Positions 1-10,894 of a stretch of 64,000 nt of DNA are shown in pieces. The stretch covers positions 11,982,984 through 12,046,983 of the forward strand of contig CM077034.1 in assembly GCA_039090855.1 (NCBI GenBank), read 5' to 3'. This DNA comes from Macrothele yani. Its lineage: Eukaryota > Arthropoda > Arachnida > Araneae > Macrothelidae. The stretch's first letter is position 1; each line of letters opens with the position of its first letter. The position numbers and the translations under genes are program-made. Below the pieces are notes generated by a model that was not told the origin of the DNA, searched no databases, and worked only from the letters and a program-made list of their open reading frames with translations.

Positions 1-590
1 GACATAAAAATAAATACTAAATACATACTAAATACTCTTATACATACTAAATACTAAATAAATACTAAATACATACTAAATACTAAATAAATACTAACTA
101 CTCTTCGACATAAAAATAAATACTAAATACATACTAAATACCCTTATATATACTAAATACATACTAAATATTCTTATATATACTAAATACATACTAAATA
201 CTCTTATTTATACTAAATACATACTAAATACTCTTATATATACTAAATACATACTAAATATTCTTATATATACTAAATACATGCTAAGTACTCTTATATA
301 TACTAAATACATGCTAAATACTAAATAAATACTAAATACTATTCGTCATAAAAATAAATACTAAATACTCTTATATATACTAAATACATACTAAATATTC
401 TTATATATACTAAATACATACTAAATACTCTTATATATACTAAATACATACTAAATACTAAATAAATACTAAATACTCTTCGACATAAAAATAAATACTA
501 AATACTCTTATATATACTAAATACTCTTCGACATAAAAAACTATAGCTAAAATAAAAACTAGCTAAATACTAACTATAGCTAAAATACTC
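1..590. repeat. AT-rich tandem repeat, ~30-bp unit
   Basis: The stretch is built from near-identical short words such as ATACTAAATACATACTAAAT joined by CTCTTATATA or CTCTTCGACATAAAAATA. Between about 130 and 345 the unit is clearly 30 bp; elsewhere it is rearranged into 8-12-bp subrepeats. It runs to the left window edge, so its full length is unknown. Nothing in it suggests coding. The next 160 bases, up to the foldback element, show nothing I can assign. Confidence 0.9.
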
Positions 591-1312
591 TTCGACATAA
601 ATGGAATCGAAAGATAAAAGAATTTTTCAATCGGATGTTTAGAAGCAAATATGTGGAATAGAATGTATTTTGAATTTGACATCATCAGCATTTACGCCCT
701 CTAGCGGCGAAATTGTACATCGAAAAAAAAAAAGTGAAATAAAGGATCATCGATGAATGCAGATCTTAGCCGTAGTTGCACGATGACACAATAAAACCCA
801 GTGATGAGTTAAAAACTTTAATAAGATAAAAACACATAAGTTAAAATACTATTAGACCTTTCAAGGCTGCATCAGCCTCATCTTCAGATGGAAGAAACTA
901 CGTCGTGAAACACATGGGCATATATATATATATGCAGAAGTAAATTAGAGCAGTTGCCACTCAAAGAGACACAAAGGTAATAATAAAAGTTTTGGTCATG
1001 ACGCCTAGGTACAAAGGTGAAATGAAATGAAATCTGAGGTCGGTAGACTAGTGAGTATTGACAGTTAGTGACAATATTGTACATTTACCATTTTTTTAAA
1101 TACCTGTTGTAATGAGGACCTACCTGCTTTTGTTCATCAAGCATGGGAACTTTTGTTCAATAATATTCGTCACTAACTGTCATTACTCACTAGTCTATCA
1201 ACCTCAGATTTGATTTCATTTCACCTTTGTACCTAGGCGTCATGACCAAAACTTTTATTATTACATTTGTGTCTCTTTGAGTGGCAACTGCTGTAATTTA
1301 CTCCTGCATATA

Positions 1313-2488
1313 CACTATCTACCAACAAGTAATTGGATACCTGTGATGGCAACGGAAAACAAAGTTTATTCACCTTCAATAGTTGGTGGAGCCACCACGA
1401 GCGGCGATTACAGCTGCGACCCTCCGGGGCATACTCTCAACTAGGCGTTATACGACGGCTAGCAGTATTTTCTTCCACTCGGCTTGGAGAAGACAGGTCA
1501 GTTCCTTCACCGATTTCGGACGGTGGGGGCACCCCTTAAGTCGACGCTCCAACTCGTCTCAGAGGTGCTCGATAGGGTTAAGGTCCGGGGCCAGTCCATT
1601 CGATTAACCCCATTGTCACCATACCAAGCCATGGTTGACCTCGCAACATGACAGGTGGCATTGCCATCCTGAAAGTAACATGGGCCCACCCCGTAAAACT
1701 GCCACAACGTAGGAAGCGCATGGTCATCCAAAATGGTGCAGTAGGTCTCGGCGTTGAGTCTATCAGGAATTGCGACCAAGGGTCCCGTGCCATACCAGGA
1801 GAAACACCCCCATAGCGTAATTGCACCGCCGCCGAACTTCACAGTAGGCACAATACATTCCGGCAGGAGGCGTTCTCCAGGCAGACGCCAAATCCAGACC
1901 CTGCCATCCGAACGGTAGAGGGTGAACCTTGATTCATCGTTCCAGAGAACCTGTTTCCACTGTTCAACGGTCCACTGTCAACGTTCTTTGCACCACGTTA
2001 GCCGAGCAGCGCTATTGGACTTGGTGATCAAAGGCTTGTGGGTCCATGATAACCGAGCAGATGGGCTTTCTTACGGATGGTATTCATCGAAAGAACACTC
2101 CCGGATGCCTGTTGAAACTCCTCGCGGATGTGGCCTATCGATTTGGTGCGGTTCTTCCGAATTTCTCTGGCCAGCACCCGTCGGTCTCTAACTCCCAGTT
2201 TTGTGGGTCTGCCGGGTCGGGGCACATTCCGACAGTCACCTCTCATCTTCCACTTGCCAATCACGTAGGCCACTGTCGATTTTGGGTACTTGAACTCGCT
2301 GGATATGTCATCGGCCATTTCTGTGATACCCGACGATTACACCTTTCTCGAAATCAGAGAGCTCCGAACTGCGTGGCATCTTGCATGCGACTGGTTGCGT
2401 TGTTGTTTCCCACTCGATATTTAACGGCGGTGGCCGTGACGCCTGTCAGGACCGCGGATATCGTCGATTGCAGGGGTGTTAGATAGTG
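1313..2488 (-). mobile_element. Tc1-like transposon nested in the foldback arm
   Basis: The ends are inverted: the left begins CACTATCTACCA and the reverse complement of the right begins CACTATCTAACA. Both are flanked by TA, the target duplication of Tc1/mariner elements. Total length is 1176 bp. Its insertion interrupts a sequence that is continuous in the opposite foldback arm, so it is younger than the foldback. It carries one decayed transposase gene on the minus strand. Confidence 0.88.
1376..2379 (-). pseudogene. Tc1-like DDE transposase, decayed
   Basis: Read from the ATG at 2379, the first ~20 residues (ELSDFEKGVIVGYHRNG) are a typical Tc1 helix-turn-helix start. A frameshift near 2320 moves the reading to the frame containing KSTVAYVIGKWK and PRPGRPTKL, the second DNA-binding helix and GRPR-like hook. 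The catalytic core follows as [19 protein letters not shown] and [10 protein letters not shown], where the usual FQQDN is damaged. A deletion plus frameshift near 1600 precedes DLNPIEHL, which holds the third acidic residue, and the end LVESMPRRVAAVI. The span, about 1.0 kb, equals the usual ~340-residue transposase. At least three frame breaks make it inactive. Confidence 0.85.
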
Positions 2489-2929
2489 TATATATGCCCA
2501 TGTGTTTCACGACGTAGTTTCTTCCATCTGAAGATGAGGCTGATGCAGCCTTGAAAGGTCTAATGGTATTTTAACTTATGTGTTTTTATCTTATTAAAGT
2601 TTTTAACTCATCACTGGGTTTTATTGTGTCATCGTGCAACTACGGCTAAAGTCTGCATTCATCCATATACTGCACGAAAATAATCTTCCTATTAAAGGAT
2701 CATCATTAACATATTTCAAGCTTCCCAATGCAAAAATAATTCGTTAAATCGGACTAGTAGTTGCAGAGATATGGTGTCTACAGACAGACAAACCGATAGC
2801 AAAAGCACTTTTTTTTTTTTTACAAAAAACGTGCTAAAAAGTGCAAAAGCAATCAAAAATTTAAAGATTTATATAGTATTAAATTTCCATGTCTTCAACC
2901 GTCAGAACTTTCAGCCATTATGGTGTTTC

Positions 2930-3578
2930 GTACTTATTGTTCAAAGCCCATAAATATCGCCCACGAAGGGCAAGATGATTGTTTTTATTGTTGTTGTCGT
3001 CGTCGTCATGTGTTAAAAAAAAAAAAACACCAAGGATATGCCCAAGCAAAAGTGAAGTCAAAAGATGTTGCATCATTTTTCATTACTAAAGACGATGAAG
3101 CCTTAAGTGCCATAAAGGCTGAAAGTTTATTTGTTCATTTTTTGATTGAACACAATCTGCCAATATCAGCTGCCGATCACACTAGACCATTGTTTATGGC
3201 AATTTTCCCCAATTCCAAGGTAGTGCGAAATTATGGTAGCGGTCATACGAAAACCAGAGCAATAATCACAAGTACGGCTCAAACAACTATGAAAGAAATT
3301 ATTTCTTCCTTAAATTCACCCTTTGCAGTTAGTACTGATGGAAGCAATGACAGTGACGATATGAAACTGTATCCACTGTTAATCACATTTTTTGAGAGGG
3401 TGAGTGGGAAAATAATCTTGTTTCTCTGTTGGTATGCAGCAATAGGGTAAAAGAATTTTTAAAGCTATGAGTGATGAATTTGCCGAAGAAAGGGTTGCAG
3501 TGGCATAATTGTATTACATTTGGATGTGATAATGCCAGCTCAATGTTTGGCAAATTCAAAGGTGTTGTGGAAAGCAGC

Positions 3579-3579
<1 letters not shown>
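2930..3579 (+). pseudogene. hAT-family transposase fragment
   Basis: Decayed 5' part of a hAT-like transposase. A degraded BED-type zinc-finger region comes first (YCSKPINIAHEGQDD, then KKHQGYAQAK), expanded by short TGT/CGT repeats near 2985-3005. It is followed by the family's N-terminal block (FVHFLIEHNLPISAADHTRP) and the strand holding the first catalytic aspartate, FAVSTDGSNDSDD, near 3340. A stop and frame change near 3450 lead into CITFGCDNASSMFGKFKGV, the region of the second conserved aspartate. The gene then ends abruptly in a (CT)n tract, so the C-terminal two thirds, including the dimerisation domain, are missing. The hAT assignment rests on the DGSND and GCDNASSM blocks, which I recognise from ZBED/ZMYM-like hAT proteins. 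Confidence 0.7.
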
Positions 3580-3671
<92 letters not shown>

Positions 3672-3679
3672 TCTCTTTA

Positions 3680-3711
<32 letters not shown>

Positions 3712-4257
3712 CCTCTCTCTGTCTCTCTCTCTCCCTCTCCGTCTCTGTCTCTCTCTCTGTCTCTCTCTCTCTGTCTGTCTCTCTCTTTCTCTCTCTCTCT
3801 CTCTGTCTCTCTCTTTCTCTCTCTCTCTGTCTCTGTCTCTCTCTGACTGTCTCTCTCTCTTTGTCTCTCTCTGTCTCTCCCTCTCTGTCTCTCTTTCTCT
3901 CTCTGTCTCTCTCTCTCTCTCTCTCTTTGTCTCTCCCTCTGTCTTTCTCTCTCTCTTTGTCTCTCCCTCTGTCTCTCTCTCTCTTTGTCTCTCCCTCTGT
4001 CTCTCTCTCTCTTTGTCCCTCCCTCTGTCTCTCTCTCTGTCTCTCCTCTCTCTCTGTCTCTCCCTCTCTCTCTCTCCCTCTCTCTCTGTCTCTTTCTCTC
4101 TCTCTGTCTCTCCCTCTCTCTCTGTCTCTCTCTCTCTCTTTGTCTCTCTCTCTCCCCTCTCTCTCTCTCTGTCTCTCTCTCTGTCTCTCTCTTTCTCTCT
4201 CTCTCTGTCTCTGTCTCTCCCTCTCTCTGTCTCTCTCTCTGTCTCTCTCTCTGTCTC

Positions 4258-4292
<35 letters not shown>
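3579..4292. repeat. (CT)n microsatellite, ~0.7 kb
   Basis: Long CT/CTGT/CCCT tract, pure at the left (3579-3660) and progressively interrupted by T, G and CC toward the right. On the plus strand it reads as Ser-Leu and on the minus strand as Arg-Glu repeats, giving long but meaningless open frames. It joins the hAT relic directly to the terminal repeat of the next Tc1 element, with no TA target site left at that junction. Confidence 0.97.
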
Positions 4293-4297
<5 letters not shown>

Positions 4298-5505
4298 GTG
4301 CCAGAAGAACTGGTACATCAGTCTCATTAATACTTGGTAGGCCCCCACGGGAGCGCAGGACTGCAGAAATATGACGGGGCATGGACTCCACTAGCTTCTG
4401 GAAATATGCTGTAGGCAATGCACACCATACTTCCTGCAGAGCGTTCCACAATTCGGGTGTATTCGAAGGTCTCGGATTTCTGTGTTCGATAGCGAGCTGC
4501 ATGGCATCCCAAATAATGTGTTCTTTCATGTTCAGATCTGGGGACTTGGTTGGAAATGGCAACACCCCAAACTCAGATGAATGCTCCTCTAACCATAATG
4601 TGGCGTCCCGACACCTGTGTGGAGGTGCATTGTCTTGTTGGAACAGGCCCAACCCATCAGCATGAATGCGGGACATGAACGGGTGTATCTCGTCAGAAAG
4701 GATGGGCACATAGAGTTGGCAGGTCACAGACGTTTGTAGACATACCAGGGGCCCCAGTGAAGTCCAGCTAAGCACACCCCATACCATTACGGACCCCCCA
4801 CCAGCCGGTACAGTTCCCTGTTGACAGGCGTGATCCATGGCTTCATAAGGGTTTGCGCCACATACGAACCCTTCCATCTGCCCGATACAGTTGGAAACGC
4901 GACTCGTCAGACCAGGCTACTTGTTTCCAGTCATCAAGTGTCCAGTGGCGGTGTTGCCGTGCCCAAGCGAGGCGCATAGCTCTGCGTCGCGCACCCATCA
5001 AGGGGACTCTAGTTGGGCTTCGGCTCTCAAAGCCCATATCGTGCAGGGTACATTGCACAGTCCGGACGCTGATGCTTGTTGAGGCTCCAGCATTGAATTC
5101 TGATGATACCTGCGAGAGTGTCGCGTGAAGCGATTCTTTACAGCCGACGATGGTCTCGTTCACCCAATGTCTTTTTCCGGCCACACTGGTATTGAGGTTG
5201 GAGGTTTTGCCGGAATTCTTGTAGTCACGGTACACCCTTGCAATGGTCGTCCGTGAAAATCCGAACTTCGTTTCTACCTCCGAAATACTATGGCCCATCT
5301 CACGAGCGCCAACTATGACACCGCGTTGAAAATCGCTTAAATCGTTATTACTTGTCATTCTCATGCCTAAAACAGCTCTGACAGCTGGCAAAGATGTCTA
5401 TCGCTTTATATACGCACTGGCGGACGCAAACGAGTACGCACATAAGTGCCGTTGCTATGTATTTTGCATAAGCTCGTCTGTACCAATTTTTCTGACACTT
5501 CAGTG
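4291..5505 (-). mobile_element. Tc1-like transposon with ~25-bp terminal inverted repeats
   Basis: The right end, read as reverse complement, is CACTGAAGTGTCAGAAAAAT and is followed by TA. The left end is CTCTGAAGTGCCAGAAGAAC, the same sequence with its first bases merged into the CT tract. Length is about 1.2 kb, normal for Tc1. The left TA target copy is gone, presumably absorbed by microsatellite growth. The transposase runs on the minus strand and fills the element. Confidence 0.88.
4327..5364 (-). pseudogene. Tc1-like DD34E transposase, frameshifted
   Basis: Translation begins at the ATG near 5364 or 5358 (M-T-S-N-N-D-L-S-D-F-Q-R-G). Visible parts in order: helix-turn-helix (ISEVETKFGFSRTTIARVY), a second HTH (ISVRTVQCTLHDMGF), the first catalytic Asp in WSDESRF, then a frame change near 4850 just before the GGGSVMVWGVLSW strand, the second Asp in FQQDNAPPH, and the Glu in DLNMKEHIIWD, where the usual NPIE is altered to NMKE. 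The C-terminal end LVESMPRHISAVLRSRGG is present. A one-base loss just after RGG skips the expected TAA at 4327-4329, so the frame runs through the terminal repeat into the microsatellite. It is inactive but well preserved. Confidence 0.88.
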
Positions 5506-5507
5506 TA

Positions 5508-6470
5508 CGTTCCATTATCCTACAGACAACACAGTTGCCTTCACAGGTTGGAAGTAGTTCAAACAAGCTGAGGCACTTACTGTATTGCAGGATTCTCTTT
5601 GGAACATACATTGTTTTTTTTGACAAAAGACCGAAGCAAAACAAATGTTGGTACCACTTGTTTTCTAGTCTTCAATTGTTTCAACAGTTTTTAAGCAAAA
5701 ATTCCCTGTTTTTGAATCTACATACACTTTTATTTTGCCTTTACTCACATTGTGTTTACCGAGCACGTTATGTAATTTTATTCATTACTACTAAAAAAAA
5801 CTACTGATTTTTCTAGTGTTCACTACTGAAAAAACAAGAAAGTACTGTTTTCTTTTTTAGCCTTTACAACAGAAAATTCTCTGGGTATTATTCTAAAAAA
5901 GATTGATGTTATGAATCGTCAGACCGTAGAAATACAAATTTTCTTAAAGGTTTCCACAATTTTGGCTACTAGTGTATATGGAACGACACTTGTGGGGTCG
6001 AAAAATATATATGTTCAATAAAACCAGCTTCCAACAAGCTTGTATTTAGGGAGATATCAGGTTTATTGAGCAAAACAGGAACTTTCCTTTGGTGTAATGT
6101 TAATTCAAGGTTAATCTGATCGTTTTTAATCAACAAAATTTAACGAAGTTCTGTGATTTAATGAGAGAGTGGAAAACTAAAGTGGTCTTTAATGAGGAAG
6201 AGAATCCCCAAAGTGACCTCAAATAAGCAAAATAACAAATTTTAATGAAATTCCATATTTAATGAGAGAGAAGAAACCTGCCGTGTGCTGTCCTGGTGGA
6301 ATGGAGGAATAGAAATGGTGGAATACAGGACTGAATTGTAATAGCACAAGGCAATCCTTGTGTGCCACTGGAAGAATTTGGATAGAAAAGCAGTGGGGTG
6401 GGTGTATCAAACGCGAGCTGCGCAAAAGACTCTCCACGATCCACTCCAAGGAGGTAGTGGAGTTTATTTA
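5508..6470. other. Unassigned non-coding stretch
   Basis: AT-rich sequence with no credible coding region and no internal repeat I can see, apart from a weakly repeated phrase (TTTAATGAGAGAG at about 6158 and 6258, with neighbouring AAATTCCAT/AAGTTCTGT variants). It is probably old intronic or decayed transposon sequence. Confidence 0.5.
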
Positions 6471-6475
6471 AAATA

Positions 6476-6510
<35 letters not shown>
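6470..6510. repeat. (TA)n microsatellite at the 5' edge of an RTE fragment
   Basis: About 40 bp of alternating TA. It directly abuts the point where the RTE copy starts, in the middle of its reverse transcriptase, so it marks the 5'-truncation junction. Confidence 0.9.
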
Positions 6511-6513
<3 letters not shown>

Positions 6514-7447
6514 ACACACATAAAAATTGGAAAGGGAGTGAGACAAGGTGACACCATATCTCCGAAGCTCTTTAATGCCACATTGGAAAATGTCTTTCAA
6601 TCACTGAACTGGGAAAACAAAGGGATAAAGATTAATGGAGATTATCTAACCCACCTTCGTTTTGCTGATGACGTAGTCATTTTTGCAACTACCCCATCAG
6701 AGCTGCAGAGTATGATCCAGGAACTTGCTGACAAGAGTAAAGAAGTGGGATTAAAAATGAACTTTCAGAAGACAAAAGTGATGTTCAATGCTTTTACAAG
6801 AAATGAAGATTTATCGATTAATGGAGAAAAACTGGAGATAACAGATACGTATGTTTATCTTGGACAGCAGATATCAAGTGAGGGTCACATTGATGAAGAA
6901 ATTAATAGGCGTACAAAACTTGCCTGGAGAGCTTTTGGAAGAAACAGCATAATTTTCAAGAGCAATATGCCATTATGTCTTAAAAGAAAAGTGTTTGATC
7001 AATGCATCCTTCCAGTGCTTACGTATGGTGCAGAGACGTGGACCTTAACTAAAAGAGACATACAAAGGCTGCAGACAACTCAAAGAAGCATGGAGAGGTG
7101 CATGCTTGGTATAACCAGGAGAGATAAGAAGAGGAACTCGTGGATCCGAAAAATGACGAGAGTGGAAGACATCATGATCAGAGTTAAATCCCTGAAATGG
7201 CAATGGGCTGGACATACTGCCAGAAGGACAGACCATAGATGGACAGCCGAAATTTTAGATTGGATTCCAAGGGACAGGAAAAGACCCAGAAAAAGACCAC
7301 ATGGGAGATGGGTGGATGAAATTCGTAAATATGCGGGAGTGACATGGAGGAGACTGGCACAAGACAGACCATTGTGGAGGAAACTTGGGGAGACCTTCGT
7401 CCAGCAGTGGATTGATAATGGTTGACAATGATGATGATGATGATGAT
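6509..7447 (+). pseudogene. RTE-like LINE copy A, 5'-truncated reverse transcriptase
   Basis: The C-terminal 300 or so residues of a non-LTR reverse transcriptase, open from the truncation point to a natural stop near 7425. It starts just before motif B (GVRQGDTISPKLFNATLENV), keeps the catalytic motif C as RFADDVVIFA and the following VYLGQQISSEGHI block. It then has the C-terminal region TYGAETWTLTKRD, WQWAGHTARR and the basic RPRKRPHGRWVDEI. The 3' end is (ATG)n after GGTTGACA, the usual short-repeat tail of RTE elements. The endonuclease and first half of the RT are missing, so it cannot move by itself. It is nearly identical to the matching part of copy C (13101-14037), and unlike copy C it lacks the late frameshift near 13885. 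Confidence 0.9.
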
Positions 7448-7607
7448 ATATATATATATATTATATAAAGTAGATATTCACATTATTGCAAATCATTATA
7501 ATGAAAATCACACAGAACAGAACAAGAAGCCTAAAAAGGCTTGTACATTTTATAGCTGCAGAATGTTTAAAAAAAAATAATAATAATAAAAATATATACA
7601 TATATAT
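7440..7607 (+). repeat. Non-RTE flank shared with 14030-14190
   Basis: After the (ATG)n tail of copy A come about 150 bp (ATATTATATAAAGTAGATAT, then CAAATCATTATAATGAAAAT, ending in A-rich/ATA repeats). The same bases recur after copy C with only a few differences. They are absent from the 3' side of copy B. They are therefore not part of the element itself and mark either a segmental duplication or a transduced 3' flank. Confidence 0.85.
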
Positions 7608-10600
7608 CATCATCATCATCATTGTCAACCATTATCAATTCACTGCTGGACGAAGGTCTCCCCAAGTTTCCTCCACAACGGTCTGTCTTGTGCCAGTCTC
7701 CTCCATGTCACTCCCGCATACTTTCGAATTTCATCCACCCATCTTCCATGTGGTCTTCTTCTGGGTCTTTTCGTGTCCATCTTCCATGTGGTCTTCTTCT
7801 GGGTCTTTTCCTGTCCCTTGGAATCCAATCTAAAATTTCGGCTGTCCATCGATGGTCTGTTCTTCTGGCAGTATGTCCAGCCCATTGCCATTTCAGGGAT
7901 TTAACTCTGATCATGATGTCTTCCACTCTTGTCATTTTTCGGATCCACGTGTTCCTCTTCTTATCTCTCCTGGTTACACCAAGCATGCACCTCTCCATGC
8001 TGCTTTGAGTTGTCTGCAGCCTTTGTATGTCTCTTTTAGCTAAGGTCCACGTCTCTGCACCATACGTAAGCACTGGAAGGATGCATTGATCAAACACTTT
8101 TCTTTTAAGACATAATGGCATATTGCTCTTGAAAATTATGCTGTTTCTTCCAAAAGCTCTCCAGGCAAGTTTTGTACGCCGATTAATTTCTTCACCAATG
8201 TGACCCTCACTTGATATCTGCTGTCCAAGATAAACGTACATGTCTGTTATCTCCAGCTTTTCTCCATCAATTGATAAATCTTCATTTCTTGTAAAAGCAT
8301 TGAACATCACTTTGTCTTCTGAAAGTTCATTTTTAATCCCACTTCTTTACTCTTGTCAGCAAGTTATTGGATCATACTCTGTAGCTCTGATGGGGTAGTT
8401 GCAAAAATGACTATGTCATCAGCAAAATGAAGGTGGGTTAGATTATCTCCATTAATCTTTATCCCTTTGTTTTCCCAGTTCAGTGATTGAAAGACATTTT
8501 CGAATGTGGCATTAAAGAGCTTCGGAGATATGGTGTCACCTTGTCTCACTCCCTTTCCAATTTTTATGTGTGTTGTATTTTCAAACAGCCGAATCTTTGC
8601 ACTTGCATTTTCATAGATGTTATTAATAATATTAATGTATGCATCTTCAATACCGCAGGTTTTCAGAGCCATTGTAACTGCTGATGGTTTCACCGAATCA
8701 AAGGCTTTTTCATAATCGATAAAAGCCATGCACAATGGAAGCTCATATTCCCTCGCTCTTTCAATTAGTTCTCTCAGTACATGGATATGATCAATTGTGC
8801 TGTAGCCACTCCTGAATCCAGCTTGTTCTCTCGGTTGAGCCATGTCCAGTGTCACCTTCAAGCGGTGTGAAAGAACTTTAGTGAAGATTTTATAAACCAC
8901 TGATAGGAGGCTAATAGGTCTGTAGTTCCTGAGATCCTCAATGTCACCTTTTTTATGTAGCAGGATCATTGTAGCGGTGTTCCAATCCTCAGGAATCTTT
9001 CCTTCATTAAGGCATCGAGTGAAAATTTGGGCGAGTACTGTTTCAATTTCTCCACTTGCTTCTTGTATGATGTCTACAGTAATCCCATCTTCTGGAGCTT
9101 TTCCCCGCTTCATGTTCTTGATTGCATGTGCAACTTCTGCTGGAAGGACTGGAAGAACTCTGGTACTGGTACCTTTCATGATGTCTGGAGTACATGTATC
9201 ATCCCTTTCATATAATTTGGAGTAGAAATCTTTCACTCTTGTCAAAATTTCCCCTCTATTTCTTGTTACAGAACCATCTTCTTTTCTCAGTGCCATAATC
9301 TGTTTCTTCCCCTTACTGAGATGTCCCTTTGCTATCTTTAGGCTTTGGTTGTTTTCAATTGCTTTCCTTACTAGTTCACAGTTGAATTTCCTTACGTCTT
9401 CAGTGATACTTTTTCGTACTGTCTTGCATAGCTCTATATATTCCACTTTGGAAGTCACATCTTCTTTAGTTGTCCTCATCACTCTTCTTTTTTGCATCAA
9501 CATTTTGGTTTTTCCTGATAATTTGTTCACATGCAATTTGTTCTTAGAACCAGCTAATTTTGTTGCTGTTTCCATAAGAGCTTTGGTTACTTTTCTGTTA
9601 ACTTCAGAAATATCCACTTCTTCCGATGTTAGGCCTTCTAAAGCAGAGAATCTGTTCTTCAGTTCCAATTTGAAGGTATTGTGGTGTTTTTTAAGGTTGG
9701 TTATGTCAATACATTTTGTTTGTCTTATGAGCTTGCTACGTTCGAGTTTAGTGTTGAGGTGCATCTTACATCTCACCAATCTATGGTCACTGCATGTGTT
9801 GAACTTGTTTAGCACACTGCAGTCTTCTATGACGAATTTTTTGTTACACATAATAAAATCAATTTCACTTGTCGTCCCATTTGGATGTCTCCATGTCCAT
9901 TTCCTGTGTGGCTTTTTCTTGAAAAAGGAGTTCAAGATGAAAAACCCTTCTGCCTCTGCAAACTCTACGTGAGTATTTCCACGCTGGTTTCTGTTGCCGT
10001 GACCGAATTTTACTTCGGAAGTTTCATTCTGTTGCCGTTGCCCTATTTTTGCATTGAAATCTCCCATAATTCTCTTCAAGTGCTGCTTACCTTTATTATT
10101 TAGATCACGAATTTCCTCATAAAATTCTTCAATTTCTTCTTCAGCATGACTTGTGGTGGGTGCATAAGTTTGAATAATCTGAGCCTGGTATCTTTTCGAG
10201 AGTTGGATAACGAGTCGTGCAGCTCTGTCAGAGGAACTTTCAACTTCTACAACTTTATCCCTCTGTTTCTTGTTTATTATAAATCCAACACCACTAGTTC
10301 TGCCAGTATCTGTCCCACGATAGTAGAAGAGATGTCCACTTTTCAGTTCGATGAGATCTTCTCCCTTTTTTCCTCTACCTCACTTAGCCCCACGATGTCC
10401 CACTTGATCCTTTGTAGTTCCTCTTCCAATTCAAGAAGCCTTGAATCAGAAGATAGGGAGCGTCCAGTTGTACGTAGCCAAGGTCAGCATCAGATGGCAG
10501 CCTAGTCCGGTCCTCCGGGGATTCTTAGCACCCTCTGCCTTCATGCCGCACTGGCCGCTGCCTTGGCCAGGTACATTCCAGCTGCCGGAGACTGAGGGCC

Positions 10601-10830
10601 AAGATTTAAGTTGTGGAATCATTTTGGAGGGTTTGGCCATAACTCACCACGCGGGCCAAGCGGGTTGGTGAGTTTGGGATAGAATTTCCTCTAATCCCGA
10701 TGGTATAGTTGTACCGCTATTGGCGGTCGTCAGAGCCCCTTTAGTGGGAACAGGATGCACCACGAGAAGGCGGGGTTGACATTTGTCAAGGAGAGGCTGT
10801 GATGTTATGCATCACCTGACCTTACATCCC
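7608..10830 (-). pseudogene. RTE-like LINE copy B, near full length, decayed
   Basis: Reading from 10830 leftward: an untranslated leader of about 350 bp, then an APE-type endonuclease with WDIVGLSEV, the IMGDFNAKIG motif, TSEIDFIMCNKK and SDHRLVRC. After a linker comes the reverse transcriptase: ILLHKKGDIEDLRNYRPIS, QAGFRSGYSTIDHIHVL, CMAFIDYEKAFDSV (motif A Asp), GVRQGDTISPKLFN, HFADDIVIFA (motif C), and the C-terminal TYGAETWTLAKRDIQ. The frame is open from about 10079 to 8364. It is broken by a stop after SELQSMIQ, a one-base loss near 8318, a missing base in the endonuclease near 10390 and a ~35-bp internal duplication in the basic C-terminus near 7745-7810. The 3' tail is (CAT)n on the plus strand. 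It forms one arm of the palindrome with copy C. Confidence 0.9.
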
Positions 10831-10832
10831 TA

Positions 10833-10894
<62 letters not shown>
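10831..10894. repeat. (TA)n at the centre of the RTE palindrome
   Basis: About 60 bp of almost pure TA between the 5' ends of two oppositely oriented RTE copies. It is self-complementary, so together with the ~3.2-kb arms it could nucleate a hairpin or cruciform. Confidence 0.93.

Larger units (their letters stand above)
751..2664. mobile_element. Foldback-type element with ~325-bp arms, split by a Tc1 insertion
   Basis: The left arm (751-1078) is the reverse complement of the right arm, which is in two pieces (1161-1312 and 2489-2664) because a Tc1 element sits inside it. Joined, the two right-arm pieces match the left arm almost base for base, including the stretch around GAAACTACGTCGTGAAACAC. 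The loop is only about 80 bp. No protein is encoded by the arms. An 11-bp word, AAAGGATCATC, lies immediately left (741-751) and again about 30 bp beyond the right arm (2694-2704), so it may be a target duplication with an imperfect right edge. This is a non-autonomous foldback or MITE-like element of unknown superfamily. Confidence 0.82.

Noticed and set aside
3471..4348. Long Ser-Leu and Arg-Glu open frames
   Set aside because: They are translations of the (CT)n/(GA)n tract; only the Tc1 part of the minus-strand frame is protein-like.
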